A stretch of 64,000 nucleotides of DNA. Source: Tanytarsus gracilentus (Eukaryota; Arthropoda; Insecta; Diptera; Chironomidae). Each line of letters begins with the position of its first letter. Positions within the stretch are counted from its first letter, which is position 1. The notes under the pieces were generated by a model that saw only the letters and a list, made by a program, of their open reading frames with translations, was not told the origin of the DNA and ran no database searches. Shown here one piece after another: positions 44,955 through 58,019 of this stretch. Where the stretch lies: assembly GCA_038502055.1 (NCBI GenBank), contig JAXRKN010000043.1:3782001-3846000 (forward strand). The letters run 5' to 3'. The translations under genes and the position numbers were made by a program.

Positions 44955-46816
44955 TTATAATGTACCCATGGTTATCACTACAGATGAATATTTTCTCTCT
45001 GCCCATGATTCTGTAATGTTGTCATCAAGGAATGGACGAAAAATATTTAAATAAAATTCATTCCATGAATTATGAAAAAAACATTTTGATTTTCGCTCCA
45101 TGCAAAAAAATTTCTGTCTCCCCCTTGCGGCAATATTAAAGCGCCCATCGAAACAGCTACATAACACTACGCTTAATGTATGATAATTACATTTATTTTC
45201 TTCCTTCTTCCAAAACAAGATAATAACAAACAAGGCAAATACACATCGCAGCTATAGAAAAATAAAAAGAAGACGGGAAGGTGCAAATTTTTGAGAAAAT
45301 TAGAGAGATGAAAATTTTCATCTTACAGAGTTTTTTGTGTAAATATTTGCTGATGAGATTAAACTACCTGGCGTTGAATTAAATTTTTCCATTCGATGAT
45401 GTCTAGAGGGTGCAAAAAAGAAGAAGAGAGAACATTGAAACTTCTGTTGATATCGAAATTAGCATTAGATTAAAATTAATGGAAATGATTTTGAGTGGAG
45501 GGGAGCAGTTGGGGAATGAAGATAAAAGTCTATTAAATGCAGGAAACGATTTTTGAAAATGAGCGAAGAGTCACGTGGGATTAATCTGAATTTTGTGGAG
45601 TTTTTAAGTTGGATAAAATTTTAAATTTGTTAAACAAAAATTTAGTCTAGATTTGATTTACAAAAATAATATAATTCAACGTCATATTTTTTATTGAAAT
45701 ATTTTTAATGCATCAAACTAACCTAAAAAATCAAGTTGACGTCAGTCAAACTGAAATAAATTTGAAATGATGTTGGGAAATTGTTTCCGAATGAAGTTGA
45801 AGCTTAATAAAAAGAGAATTTTTATGTACGTTGCAATATCTAAGAAAAATTTCATTTCGGTTCCAATTTCTCAGCGGAAAAAAATATGTGATAGAAATGA
45901 GACAAGAAATATTTCTACAGCAAACACATTTTTTTCAACTTGGTTAAGTACAGTGAAAAGTGTGAGATTTATTTATTAATTTTTCAAATTTTTTTAAATT
46001 AATTTTTAAACCTTTTCTATGACAAAATTTCTTACCCTGAGAGACTTCACTGTACCTGTCGCTCTGAATCTGTTTCTAGTTTTCAAAGGAATTTGAAAGA
46101 TTGTTTTGAGTGTAAGTTGACAAAATTGCAATATAAATGGAGATTTCTTCATCTGTGAACAATATTGCCATCCAAGACATTCAACTAGATATGTGATGAC
46201 ATCCATGACCTCATCGTCAGATTTCTTTTTTGCTGTAATTTAAAAATTTATTAGCAATTGAAAATGTTTCCATTCCACCAACTATCAATTTTTTATGAAG
46301 TCAAGGAAATTGTTTGCTGCTTAATCCTTTTTCACGCCAACATAAATTTTAATTGAAAAGAGCTAAAAAATATTTTTTGTTCGTAAACTTTGCATTAAAT
46401 AATAATTAAGAAAGCTAATAAAGCGTATAGTTGCTAGCTGCACTGTGTGCAAGGCGATTATTTTTATTATGATTCTTTCTGCCTTTGAGTAAACTTTCAA
46501 CTTACTGGCTTTAGAGTTTGGGGCTTTTTGAAAGTTTTGTGGACTTTATTTAAATTTAACAATTAATTTTTTTCAAATTTAAAATAATTGTTTTTAAGTC
46601 TAACAAAAAATGAAATGATTGTTATGATCTTCACAAACCATCCCTACTTCGCTTATCCATATGCAATTCAGATGGCGAGGTGGCTGCAATGCACGAATTT
46701 AAATTGGAATTTACATATTAAATACCATTTCTTGTTTGTTCTTTCTGCGCGGAAAATCTCCTGGTTCGCTTTAATTTTACTCAAACCATTGTCTTCTGAA
46801 TTGCCTTCATGTGGAG
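44955..46816 (-). other. Weak candidate multi-exon gene
   Basis: Three minus-strand segments might be exons. 46816-46715 follows TTTCAG and reads PHEGNSEDNGLSKIKANQ and on to TNKKWYLI before AATAT|GTAAAT. 46232-46036 follows AATTACAG, joins in the same phase, reads SKKKSDDEVMDVITYLVECL and on to GTVKSLR, and ends before GTAAGA. A possible last exon, with an uncertain acceptor, reaches the stop at 44955 and is followed within about 20 bases by AATAAA. No family is recognised and no start exon was found. Frames of 60-90 codons arise by chance in this window, so this is only a candidate. Confidence 0.22.
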
Positions 46817-49800
46817 CTGAAATTTTTTTGAAATACAGTGAATGTTGAACATTTTTTAAACATTCCTCAAAATTTTAAAAAATTAACTTTATTGTTTTTA
46901 AATTTTTTTTTATTTCCCCGGAAATTTAAAAATTTAATTTTTCTACTGGGCCGCTACTTCCATTTCGCGCTCTTCCTGGAAAATATTAAAAGAGTAAAAG
47001 CGGATAGGAGCAAAAAGATTAAAATAAATACAAATTAAGCAACGAAGCAGGAGGAGAAATGAGCGGAAGATAAATTTAAATTTTATGCTATCGCAAGCAC
47101 TACATTCTATGTGCACACCAAGTTAGCTCCAACACGACATGCTGCTGAAATAAAAAAAAGTTTTTAATTTAAATTCATTTCACTGCAACTTCGGGTACAT
47201 ACAACATGCAGAAGCGATAATTTTAATGAAGAGAAAATTTGTCGCTTTTTATACATGCGAATTGGAGTGAGAGAGCAAAAGAAGCGAACTGAAAGGTGTT
47301 AATAGTTGTCGAAAGAATTTCGCCCGTTATGAAAATCCCGCAAAGAGTTAAGAAAAATGTAAATTAAAAATTATTCATTCGTAAATTATTAAGCATGAAA
47401 ATGTTTCTGTGTACACAATTTAAATGGAATTACATGAATAACTAAGTGCTTTGAAATATGCTCCGAGACGATTTTAGTTTGCCTTAAAAGAGTGAAGGAA
47501 GCGAAAAATTTGAATTTCAAACGAGAAATTTTCAGAGACTTCTTGTAAATTAGTTGTTCTGCATAAATTTTGGAAGTTAAGCTCAGTTTCTAAAATATTC
47601 TAATTTAAGCTATTCGTTTCATTACAGTAAAATTGAAAAAGAAGATGAAAAATTATATTTTCAAACTAGACTTTGAAATTTATCAAAAATTAGCCAACCC
47701 AATGTTTTGATCAATCAGCTCCAATCAATGTTTTTCAAGACATCAATTTCATTGAAAAATATTTAATTTTCCAAAATTAATTATAGAAAAAAAATTTCCA
47801 CCTCATCGCTGTGATTTAATTTATTGTCGTCCCAGAATTGCAATTCCGCAAGTCAATTAAAGTGGCCTTGGTGGTTACGCACTGTTGTTGTAGCCACACA
47901 CACACGCGAGAATATTAAATTGCAATTATTCAGTGAGACACTCGAAAATGATTGGAAATTAAAATGACCGCAATTTTGAGTTGTGTGTGTTGAAAAAAAA
48001 TTAATGTCATGTGAGGAGGATAATTAAAGGGGGTGGGAAACGACATTTTTTGATGTGTGTTTAATATAATTAAAAGTGTTGAAATAAGTTGGAATCGAAT
48101 TGAACTCATTTTCTCCACAACTCACCCTCATGATGTCCTCTCGTTGAGGATTCAAGCACTCGAGGGAAGAATAAAAATGTGTCAAAGCTTAAATTTATGC
48201 ATTTTTCTGAGTTTCTCGCTTTCATGCTGAGTACGAGGATGAAAAGAATTAATTGAAGCAATTATTGGCGCTCATATACATAACTTTATGTTCACAAACA
48301 CACACCGAAAGCACTTGCATTAAATGAAATTGATTACAATGCAGAAAATGAGTCCTTTTTTAATAAAGTTCATGATAATTAATTTTCACACACACACACA
48401 CACACAAGTGCATATGAGATGAGCTCTTGATGATGCTACTCGAGAGCTTTTTTCTCGCACTGCAAAAAAACTTTTTTCTGCTCCGTTCGATCTCATTCTC
48501 ATGCATTTATGCAAAACACATTTTTTTCACTCCTCTTGAATGCTGCATGCATAATTTTATGTGATATGTCATTAATCTGCATTTAATACCGCCACAAAAA
48601 TGATAATAGATTGTGGATGGGTGGTGAGTGGGGTTTGAGGTGAAAATTTTAAAATAATCCTCATTGTTTTAAACTTTCCAGTATAAAGTTGTTAAATTTT
48701 GAAAATTTACATTACTAACTCCACAAAACATCTAAAAATGCAACTCGATCGAATCAATTTTCCACGCTACATAATCCCCTTAATAAGTTCGCAATATATT
48801 AATTTTATTTTTCGTTCTTGTAATTTTAGTTTTTGTGATTAAAATGCAAATTTATGTGAGCAGTTGCAGCGCTTTTATGTTTTTGTTTACAAAATAATGC
48901 TAAAAGAGGGGAGAGAGTGAATGGGATTATGGCGAAACATGTTCAAATGCGATTATGAAAGCTTTAAATAATTCACTTTGGCGTGGGTGTGGATGTCGAG
49001 AGGATTTAAAAGTTTTGTTTTAAAGTTTCAACGAAAATTCAACATATTTAAAATTTGAGCTTTAAAAAAAATTTCACCCAAAAATTTAATGTTAAATTTT
49101 TAAAAATAAATATTTATCATACAAATTATTTTCAAGACTTTTTTGCATTAAAAACTTCCCATAGATGCACTCACCAACACATCTAAAAAACACACCAACA
49201 CATACAAAAAACACACAAATCCATCTACAAAAATCCACAAACACAATCTCAATCCCACTGTTGCATTGGAAAATTTTCTCTTTGGAATTTCCATTTTTCA
49301 CGCACACAATCTCAACCCCACCAACACATTCAAACTACCTGAGGAAATCCAAAAATTGAGAGAAATTTTCTCAATTTCTATAATCAGACTTTAATTCCCC
49401 GAGTGTCTGAGGCAATAGCGAAAGAAAAATATCAATAAAACGCTTTTCATTATTATTTTAATGATTCCGAATCATAACAATGAAAATTTTCTTTGGGCTC
49501 TTCGGAAATGCGGAACATTATTTTTCTTTCTTGCCTTAATTATTAATGAGCATACAGACAGGATATAAAAAATGTATGTCACTCGATACTTTTTCTGCTA
49601 CGCTTTTCTCCGAAAAAAGGAAAGTTTAAATAAAATATTCAAGACATGCGAAAACAATTTTCTTGACCGAATGTAAATTTCATTGATTTCAAGAGGAACA
49701 AATTTTTATTCTACTTCCTAGGCAACAACAACAATGCGTATTTGGGAGATGTAAAAAAACTCTCACTAGACCCACGTTGCTCTATTGGGAAATTCATTAA

Positions 49801-51120
49801 ATTTAATTCAGAAAAATTTGTATTGGGGAAATACGAGAGGGAAATTTTTTGATAAAGGTAAAATAAATTGAGTAAAGGATTGATGAGAAAATTTGAGGAG
49901 AGGACTGCAGAAGAGAGGGTTGCTTTCTTTGAAGTTTTATTGATTAGAAAATTTGACGAACAAAAATTTTGAATTGAAATTATCAAATCTTTCAGTTAAA
50001 AATTTTTTATGCTCAACAAAAAAGTATAAAATGAAATATTGAAAAGCTCTTTTAAAGGTTTAAACACGAAAAAAAGAACTTTGGATGTGGAGGAGGATAA
50101 AAGAATGAAAAGAAGATGCGCATTTAAAGTAAGAAGAGTAAAAAGGTATGCATGCATAAAAAACTGTGTACATTCTCGACTTGACTTGAAGATGTTTCAA
50201 ATCATGAATAATAAATTGAAATAACAAATAATAAATTGTTATCTCTCGCAAAAATGGCACATTTTCAGTCATGAGTTATCTCATTGAAGGTTTAGAAAGG
50301 TAAGAGCTCAAAGTTGACTCAACCTTAAAAGCTTTCACAGGGCGATGATTTTTAAAATCCTTTCACGCCCTGATGAAGAAAAGAAAAATGTCATGCTTAC
50401 GAGTTGGAGGCTATTTAGAACGGGAAATGCCCTGAAATGAATATTAAGAAGTGAACTTTTTATTACCCTCTGAAATTTGATACTTTTTTACCCATTAATC
50501 CTTTTTCGAATTGAGTCGAGACGTCTCAGAATGTTTTTTTAAAGAGATTTTTCATGATCCATCACAACCTTTTTTAATTCAATCCTTGGCCGTCCTTGGT
50601 CGTTTTAAGCTCATGTCATCGCTCAAGTGGACCTGCTTCACATTTTTAATCAGCTTACACATTGAATAAAGTGGAAAATAAATTTAATTTTAACTTTAAT
50701 AAATTGAAATTTCATTTTCTTAAAAATTCAATTATCAACATTTAGTCGAGTTTCTTCACATTTACTGTGCCCCCAATAGTGTATGCGGTTAGGACGAAAA
50801 AGTGGAAAAGTCTTTCGCGCATTTTCTTCAATGTGATCTTAATCTCTGTCAAAAGTAAGAATTCGTGATTAAAATCCCAGAATTGGTCGTGCTGAAAATA
50901 ATAAAACATGGAAATATTTTTTTACTTTTCGATATGAAAACCTTTAAAAGCTCGGAATTGTACTCTCCTTCCACTTCACACAGCTCCTCGAGGCAGTATC
51001 CATAAATTACAGTTACGTCTCATTTCAACAATTTTTTTCAATTTAAAGTGAAAGAAGAATGAGGAAATTGGTTGAGGGTAAAGCTTTATTCACTTGGGAG
51101 AAGGAACGAAAAAAATTTGT
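46817..51120. other. Gene-free A/T-rich DNA
   Basis: No supported gene. It contains a CA microsatellite and an A/C-rich stretch at 49165-49335 made of ACACATC, AAACACAC and CCACAAACACA; the frame through that stretch reflects composition. The frames at 49711-49986 and 50039-50272 have no supporting features. Confidence 0.4.
48387..48406 (+). repeat. (CA)10 microsatellite
   Basis: Ten uninterrupted CA dinucleotides. Confidence 0.95.
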
Positions 51121-51603
51121 ATGCGATTGGAGTTATTCGCATTTCTTATGTTTGCTGCTTTACTTTTTCATCTCGTTGGATTAATGTCTCCACTCGAAGG
51201 CGGTAAAGGTAGGTGAAAGATTTAAATTGTTGTGGATTTTTTATAAGCTCTTACAGATTTAAATTTAATATGTGCAAGGAAAAATTTAAAATTCAACTTT
51301 TGTAATTCATGCTAAAAATTTTTTGACCGTCTTAATTAATTTATGAGCTACACTCTAGTAATTATTCAACTGATCCAAAAATTTCAAAATTATTTTTCTA
51401 CTCATAATTTCAGAAATGAGGTTGATTTAAAAAAAACAATAAATTTGACTTTAGTCTCTAAAACAAAAATCAATCGAAGCACCAACCTTAATCGCACCAC
51501 AGGTAATTTTAATTTATTGCCCACATTCGTACATTTTTCTCATGTGGATTAATTAGATGACCTCCCAGCATCGCGACGTGACTCTCTAAAAAATTTAAGT
51601 TAA
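51121..51603 (+). CDS. Candidate small secreted or membrane peptide
   Basis: The ATG at 51121 opens a frame with an N-terminal hydrophobic segment of signal-peptide type (MRLELFAFLMFAALLFHLVG), followed by MSPLEGG and a good donor (AAAG|GTAGGT, exon end 51208). A G/C-richer segment begins at 51557 after a pyrimidine tract and TTAATTAG; joined in phase 1 it reads DDLPASRRDSLKNLS and stops at 51603. The product would be 45 residues with a dibasic RR in its last third, which suits a processed peptide or micropeptide. A segment at 51414-51502 also has splice signals but breaks the frame if included. An upstream ATG at 51059 opens another short frame. No family recognised. Confidence 0.3.
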
Positions 51604-54600
51604 TGGAATTAAAACCTTGATGTAGGTTCGCCCATCCATATCCAACCTTCCTCAATTCTTCTTCGTGAATTTCTCAATTTATTTTTTATTGCCGAAAATT
51701 TCACTTAATAAATTAAAAGGCAAACTCTTATTAATTTTTATTAAAGATGTACCTAATAAGGAAATTCTCACTTCCTACTGATCGCGTTTAGATTTTTCTG
51801 TAGAGTATGAAGACTTCACATTAAAGCAATCAACTGTGTAAATTAATTTTTTTCTTCAAAATTTATGTAAAAATAAACTTATCTTTACGTTCAATTAAAT
51901 TCAAAACTCAAAAATATTCTTCAATAACCGCAAAAACCATAACGTCATTAAACAACTTTTTACACTTAAAAAATCAAACACCCCTTTTCGCACCCACCAC
52001 GTAGCTGCAAGTAGTTTCATTCTTTTCCTTATACTCAAAGGCACGTTTTCCTTCGTGCAAAAGAGCACATTGATTAATACATTATTTGAGCTTATTATTC
52101 ATTATGTTTCTTCGTGCTTTTTTCTCTCTCTCGCTGCTCGTGCTTTGGCATGAAATGAAAATTGCTTCTCGTTTTCATTTATAATGTAAGACAATGGTCT
52201 ATAAATAAAGTGTAGCAATGAGCTGAGGGAAAGTGTGTCTCAACTCAACCGTGCTACCCCTATTTTTCCTCAAGTATTCAACTATGGAATGTGCAAGTCC
52301 CCAAAATGATAGAAGAAAATTTATTTCCCTTTTTTATTTAATTTTCAACATCATCAGAAGTCGCTTTTGAAATTAATTTAACATTCCAATCAAATCCCCT
52401 ATGAAGGGTGGGAGGAAATTCTTTTTAAAACAACAAAGACAGAAATTGTGGTAGCGAAAATTCTTGTTTTGTGTGTGTGCAAATGACAAATTAAGACCGT
52501 ACTCAAAGATTTTTTTTTAAATGAACAAAATTTAAACAAAAGTTCTATAGTTGTTTAAAATATTGTCACTTAAATTTAAAAAGCTGAAAATTTTACGCTA
52601 ATTAATCATTCGATGCTCTTTCACACTTAAACTAATTGGTGACATGAAGTAAGTCCTTGTTACAGCAACATGTCAATTAAATGCTTTCGAGCACATTTTT
52701 ACGTCGCTTAATGAGCGAACATTTTGTTATTGTTATAAATAGCAATCAGAGTTAAAATGAAGTGTGAGTGGGTGGAGAAAAAGGGTTTCACTAACCAGAC
52801 TTATGATTAATGACTTTATACGTGTATGGAATCGTGTTATTTATTAATTGTCAAAAATTGCTTTTATTAATTTATTTTTTGGTCTTGAAAATTTATAGCT
52901 GGCTGATGAGGGTGTTGACCGAAATTAATTGGATTGTCGGAAATTATTTTGGAGGTTTTTTACATTGAAAAAAAAACTATAACTTCAAATATTTTATTGA
53001 CTCGACATATTTTCACATGCTCGTTTTTTACATATCACTCGATAGTTCTCTTCCCATGCACATTTATTATCGTAGTCATAGGCAATTACTCGCTTAATTT
53101 TCACATTAAAAACTTTTATAATTAATCACTGAATACCCGAAGGAGGTCTCGCACTCTCATATGGGATGCGTTTAAGTGTAAAATGTTGAGCTAGCAAAAC
53201 CAATTTGCCATCCTTAGGAAAAAGTCCTCGTTAATTTCTTTTAATCGCAAAAAAAAACATTTTTTGCCTCCTCAGCCACACGCGTCGTTGTCTTTATCTT
53301 CCCCACCTGACATGTTCGTCTCTCCTTTTTCCGCGAAGAATTTTTAATGTTCAAGCATGTTTTAATAATAATCAAACTTTAAATTACTTTTTTCAGTAAA
53401 ATCACGCACATATTTTTAAATAAATTATGCGCAGCTTTCGCATAATCTGCAAGATATGAAAGGCATGTGCGTGTAGGAGTTTTTTCATATGTATTTAAAT
53501 TGAGGCAATTCTAACAACGCAAAAATGCTTTTCAAACGAAAAAAATACTTCAGAATTTCACTTGATGCGGGAAGTAAGAAAGAAAAGCTTCGAATGTGAA
53601 ACAAAAAAGTTTTTAATCTGTTTTGTGAGAAGACAAGAAATTTTTATTTTGAGTGGAAAAATTTTTGTAACCCATTTGTGGGAGTTAGTGCGCTTTAAGT
53701 TCTTCATTAAAAATTATGAGATTAATTTTTGAACTGTTAAAGAATTATTTGAAAAATTTATAAAAAACATTTAACATTTTTTAAAATCAAATTAAGAAAT
53801 TTCTTTTGATTTAGTTTTGACTGCATTTAAAATCTAAAATGAAACATCCTCAAGATTTTCCAAAAAGGAATTTTAACTTGTAGCAAAATTCTTTAAACAA
53901 TACAAAATTCTTAAAAATAATCCTCTCGAATTTGAGTACACAAGAAAAGCAAATAAACTCATATTCGAATTAAATCCACACAAAAAATCCTTCACAATAT
54001 GTAGCACATAGTTACGAAAAAACTTTTCTATCGCACATGATGATGGCAAGAGAGAACGAAAGTATTTCGAGCAAATTCTACACAGAGAGAACGAAAAATA
54101 AGTTCATAATTAAAAATTAAAAGGAAAATTATAATTAAGAAAGTTTTCGAACCGTAAATAATGTGCAGTGTGGAGAAAGGACTCAAGATTGGAGTCGGAG
54201 AAAATTTTAAAACCAATTGAAGCGATTATAAAGAAATGAAAATTCTTAAGCTTCAAATCAGCACTTTATAAAAGTTTGCTCAAAGTTTTTTTTCTCATAT
54301 TTTTTATCACTTTTGTTGATCATTGAAAAAAATACATATAAGTTGTGAGTATTAACTTGGGTACAAGAACTTACATGTTAGGATTTATAAGAAGAGATTT
54401 TTGAATTAGTTTTAAAGAGTTTTAGAGCGATTCAAAAAAACTTTTAAAATTCACTCCGAAAACATTTTTTTTATTGTAAGAAGCTTTCACTTTTTTCTAT
54501 TTATTTGCCAGCCAATAAACTGCAAATCATTTTCCAAGAAAAAAAAATCCTTTTTATGAAGTGAGAAATTTATTTTTCAAAGCAAGTTCATTGCAGCAAG

Positions 54601-56169
54601 CCCCAAAAAAGCTCTTAAGTAACTTTTTTTTCTATGGCACTTTAATGAGAAAAGTTTCACCTCATAAATTGGTTGTGATCATAAAATTCGAATTTGATCA
54701 CATTTTCACAAGTTGTCCTTTTTTTGAAAGAGAGGAAAAGTGACACTTCCTTATCGATTTGTTGCCATCTTGTGGGAACAATTTCTTTCAATTTTTCAAC
54801 TTCGCTTAAATCCGACCTTCTCTTAATTCTTGTGAAGTGTCGGATGTCGCTTACTTTTCCTCGGGCCTATTCGACCCTTTTTTAACTGTGTATATGCCAT
54901 GCTCTCGTCATAATCACAAATGGGATCGCTCACACCAAACTTCCGCCGTCATAATCTAAATCGAAATCTAAACTTTCGGGTAATAACTTTCAAGTTGAGG
55001 CGTTTCGTTTAAAAAAAGTCGCTCGTTTTTGGCATGACGCATCGGTAGCCATTAAATTATCATTCGAAGCACACAGCGGGTGAAACAAATTTTCGTATCA
55101 TTGAGGAGATTTACAGTTGAGTGTCAAGAAATTAAAAAAAACATGAATTTTTTTATAATCTCCTGACCACCAGTAAAATCATTATAAGAATTCATCCTCA
55201 AGCATTTTTAGTCGGCTCTCAAAAACGAAACCTTTATCCTCACAAAACACATCGAAAGCGGAAATTGGTTATTGATTAATTTTTAAATCATGCGAAAATT
55301 GGGGCTCGCAAATGTTGATTTTTCATTTCGCGAAAATTACTCAAGAATGATATGAGATTGAGAGGCGGAAAAGCTCGAGAGAATTTTTCACGCTCTCGAT
55401 TAAAATTGGAACTCGAGGAAAAAGCTCATTATTGTTATGTGCGCCAGTTTTTTGAATCCTTTGGGATGTACTTAGTTGAACGCATTATGTGATTGAAATT
55501 GTTTAAAGTGAGTAAAAATTATTTGGTTGAGTCAACACAATTTTCGATTAGAAAACTCTTTAACAAACCCCACCATGCATTTTCTTTCGATCCATCTTCT
55601 TTCACTTTCTTTTCGACCTTCTTCTTATTTCCTTTGAACACGACTCCGTGTGTACACAAATGTGCTGTGTTTGTACTGCAAAGAAAGCTTTTTTCACTCT
55701 CAAGTTCTTCTTGTGAACACAGCCAAGCAATGTTCATTAAATGTCGAAAAAGCCGTCAGAAGGAAGAAGCGTATAATCAATCATTTGAAAAAGAAAGTGG
55801 AAAACTCACTTTTTGTTGCTCCATTTTCAGCTTTTTTGCTTTCTATTCTCATTCTATTTTTACGGCTGATGTAGGAAGAAATATTTTGAGATTTTGAACT
55901 AAACTTAATTTTGAAACACTTTAAATTTAAATAGTAATTACTCATTAAAATAAACTAGGGCTGAGAAGGGTCCTCCAAAGCTCTTTAGTTTAAATGCATT
56001 AAGGAAATCAACTAAACTCACCTTCAGCCGGCTGTTTAATGTACATTAATTAATGTTGTGTTGTGAAAATTCAACTTAGAAATCGATGCAGAATGAATTT
56101 TGTGAACACGGCAGTCGACATCTAGCATAAATTTATTTCTTTAACTTAAATTTTATTAATTTTAAAGCT
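51604..56169. other. Gene-free A/T-rich DNA
   Basis: No supported gene. The longest frame (55493-55897, 134 codons) is overlapped by other open frames on both strands, has a biased F/S/K composition and no motif, and is not called. Confidence 0.4.
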
Positions 56170-56171
56170 TA

Positions 56172-57863
56172 GGGAGAATGTTTTAATAAATGGACGTTTT
56201 TTCAAAAAAAAAGTTTAAGCAGTTGGTGCACTGCTTTTCACTTCTCAAAAAAAAAATCTTAAGCTTTATTTTATTGCTGAGCTTCTTCATCTTTCATTTG
56301 AGACTATTTTTATAATTATGCGCCAACTCTTTCATACTTAAAATGATTCAAACGTGATTTTCCTATAGATGGACGCGTTGTTTTAATAAATGGATGATTT
56401 TGCTTCTATAAATGGACGTTTTTTATTAATTGAATTAAAAATTAAAAACGGTCTCAAACCACATTTAAATATTTATATGTGACTTTTAAATCATCAATAG
56501 GGCATATTAAAGGCTTTTTTTAGTAAATTGGATGCTTTGCAGTGCTCATATTAGAGGAACGAATGACCACATGATGGTTAAATTTTTAATTTTTTTAAAA
56601 CAGATTAAAAATGAGTCATGTGTTGTCAAGTGAGAGCCTAACTAATTACATGAGCATATTTAATTTGTATCCCATCAATCGACCAGTGTTATGACTTGTG
56701 TTGAAGTTCGTGAATCCATGTATTTATGTGTCTTAGAGCATCGTGATATTCACTTCGCTTTGTTATTTTGTTTAAAAAATCCGATTTTCAACGAAAGTCC
56801 TAGTTCTTTTCAATAACTTGTTCTGTGAATTTTTCAGTCCATGAGTTAGCATCTGACCATTGACAGCCTCCATAGACTATGGACCATAGTTTTTCACACA
56901 AATTTTATTATGTGACTTCATGTACCTCACTGTACTCGAGATTGCATTAAAAATAGCTTGATCCCAGTATTTGTCAAGCTATCATGATTAATTTCAAAAA
57001 ATAACAAAAAATCAGAGCTGGAAATGAGATCCAGCGGAACTAAAATCTAGTGTTGGAAGTGAAATCCATAAAAGGAGATAAATGAGATATGAACTAAAAT
57101 CAGGTAATTAATTTATCCTGTTAGTTAAGATCAAGGATGGTTGAAATTCAGACCTGGAAGTAAGATCCAGCGGAACTAAAATCCAGTACTGGAAGTAAAA
57201 TTTGGAGGTAAAAAACATAAGTGTTGGAATCAAGATCAAAAATTGATGGTATTTTAAAATAAGATCTCAGCATTGGTAGTGCTTCCACTTCCATTCAAAA
57301 TTTTTTTAACATCTCAATAACTGCTTGCAATGTTTTCCATGATGAACCATAAGTTTCTTACTTTATTTTTATTTGGATCTTGCCGAATTAATCATCCATG
57401 AGCATATTTTTCATATTTTTTTCTCAAATAAATTGCGCAAAAACAAAAGATTGCTTTTTTAAAAAATCATCCATTTATTAAAGCAAAATCATCCATCTAT
57501 AGAGACATCACAAAAATGGTTGTTGCGAGCATCCCTTTAAGAGTTATGAAAATTTTTTAACAGAATTTGAAAGATAAGAAACAATGCGTATTTAAAAATA
57601 TTAATTTTGAATTTTAGTCATTTTCTTTCCCCAAAAAAAAGCACCTCAAAAGTCAAAATAAATTTGTATGGAGAAACTTAATTGTGTCTTCTAAGGCTTG
57701 GTTGTTCAAATTTTTTTAAACATGGTATGAGGAAAGATGGCTTGAGTTCTTATCATTCAGAAAAATATATAATGTTGGGGTGTTGGAGGCGAAAAAAAGG
57801 CTTTTCGATCACATATAAAAGTCATCCATTTATAAAAGCGTCCATTTATTGAAACATTCTCCC
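56172..57863. mobile_element. TA-flanked inverted-repeat element
   Basis: The left end GGGAGAATGTTTTAATAAAT (56172 onward, then GGACG) is mirrored by the right end CGTCC, ATTTATTGAAACATTCTCCC (57839-57863), with one clear T/C change in 25 bases. TA lies immediately outside both ends (56170-56171, 57864-57865), as for Tc1/mariner-type insertion. Subterminal copies of AATAAATGGAYG occur on both sides (about 56375-56420 and 57460-57500), so the ends are nested inverted repeats. Inside are two copies of a GATCCAGCGGAACTAAAATC unit (about 57029 and 57164) and a degenerate copy of the repeat-family unit of copies A-C (about 56920-56960). No transposase is seen. The right end is 156 bp upstream of the next gene's start codon. 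Confidence 0.75.
57029..57205 (+). repeat. Internal direct repeat GATCCAGCGGAACTAAAATC
   Basis: Two copies of about 40 bp, with GATCCAGCGGAACTAAAAT followed by a CTAGTGTTGGAAGTGAAAT-like part, start near 57029 and 57164 inside the TA-flanked element. Confidence 0.75.
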
Positions 57864-57966
57864 TACTTATTTTACATTTAAATTGATATTCTCGTTTAAA
57901 ATCAACAAGTTAATTTTTTTCATAATTGTTTTTGAGTGTATTGGTGCGTTAAGGGGAAAACAGCAA

Positions 57967-57980
57967 TTTTGGCGCCAAAA
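57967..57980. promoter_or_regulatory. E2F-type palindrome
   Basis: TTTTGGCGCCAAAA is a perfect 14-bp palindrome and holds TTTGGCGC, a match to the E2F/DP consensus TTTSSCGC, on both strands. It lies 40 bp upstream of the start codon at 58020 in a G/C-poor region with no TATA box, the place where E2F sites drive S-phase genes in animals. Confidence 0.65.
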
Positions 57981-58019
57981 AAATAAACAAACAACTTAAA
58001 TGTTCAAACTTAATTAATT

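Noticed and set aside
55493..55897. 134-codon frame on the plus strand
   Set aside because: Open frames overlap it in other frames and on the other strand, composition is Phe/Ser/Lys-biased, and there is no motif, splice signal or promoter support.
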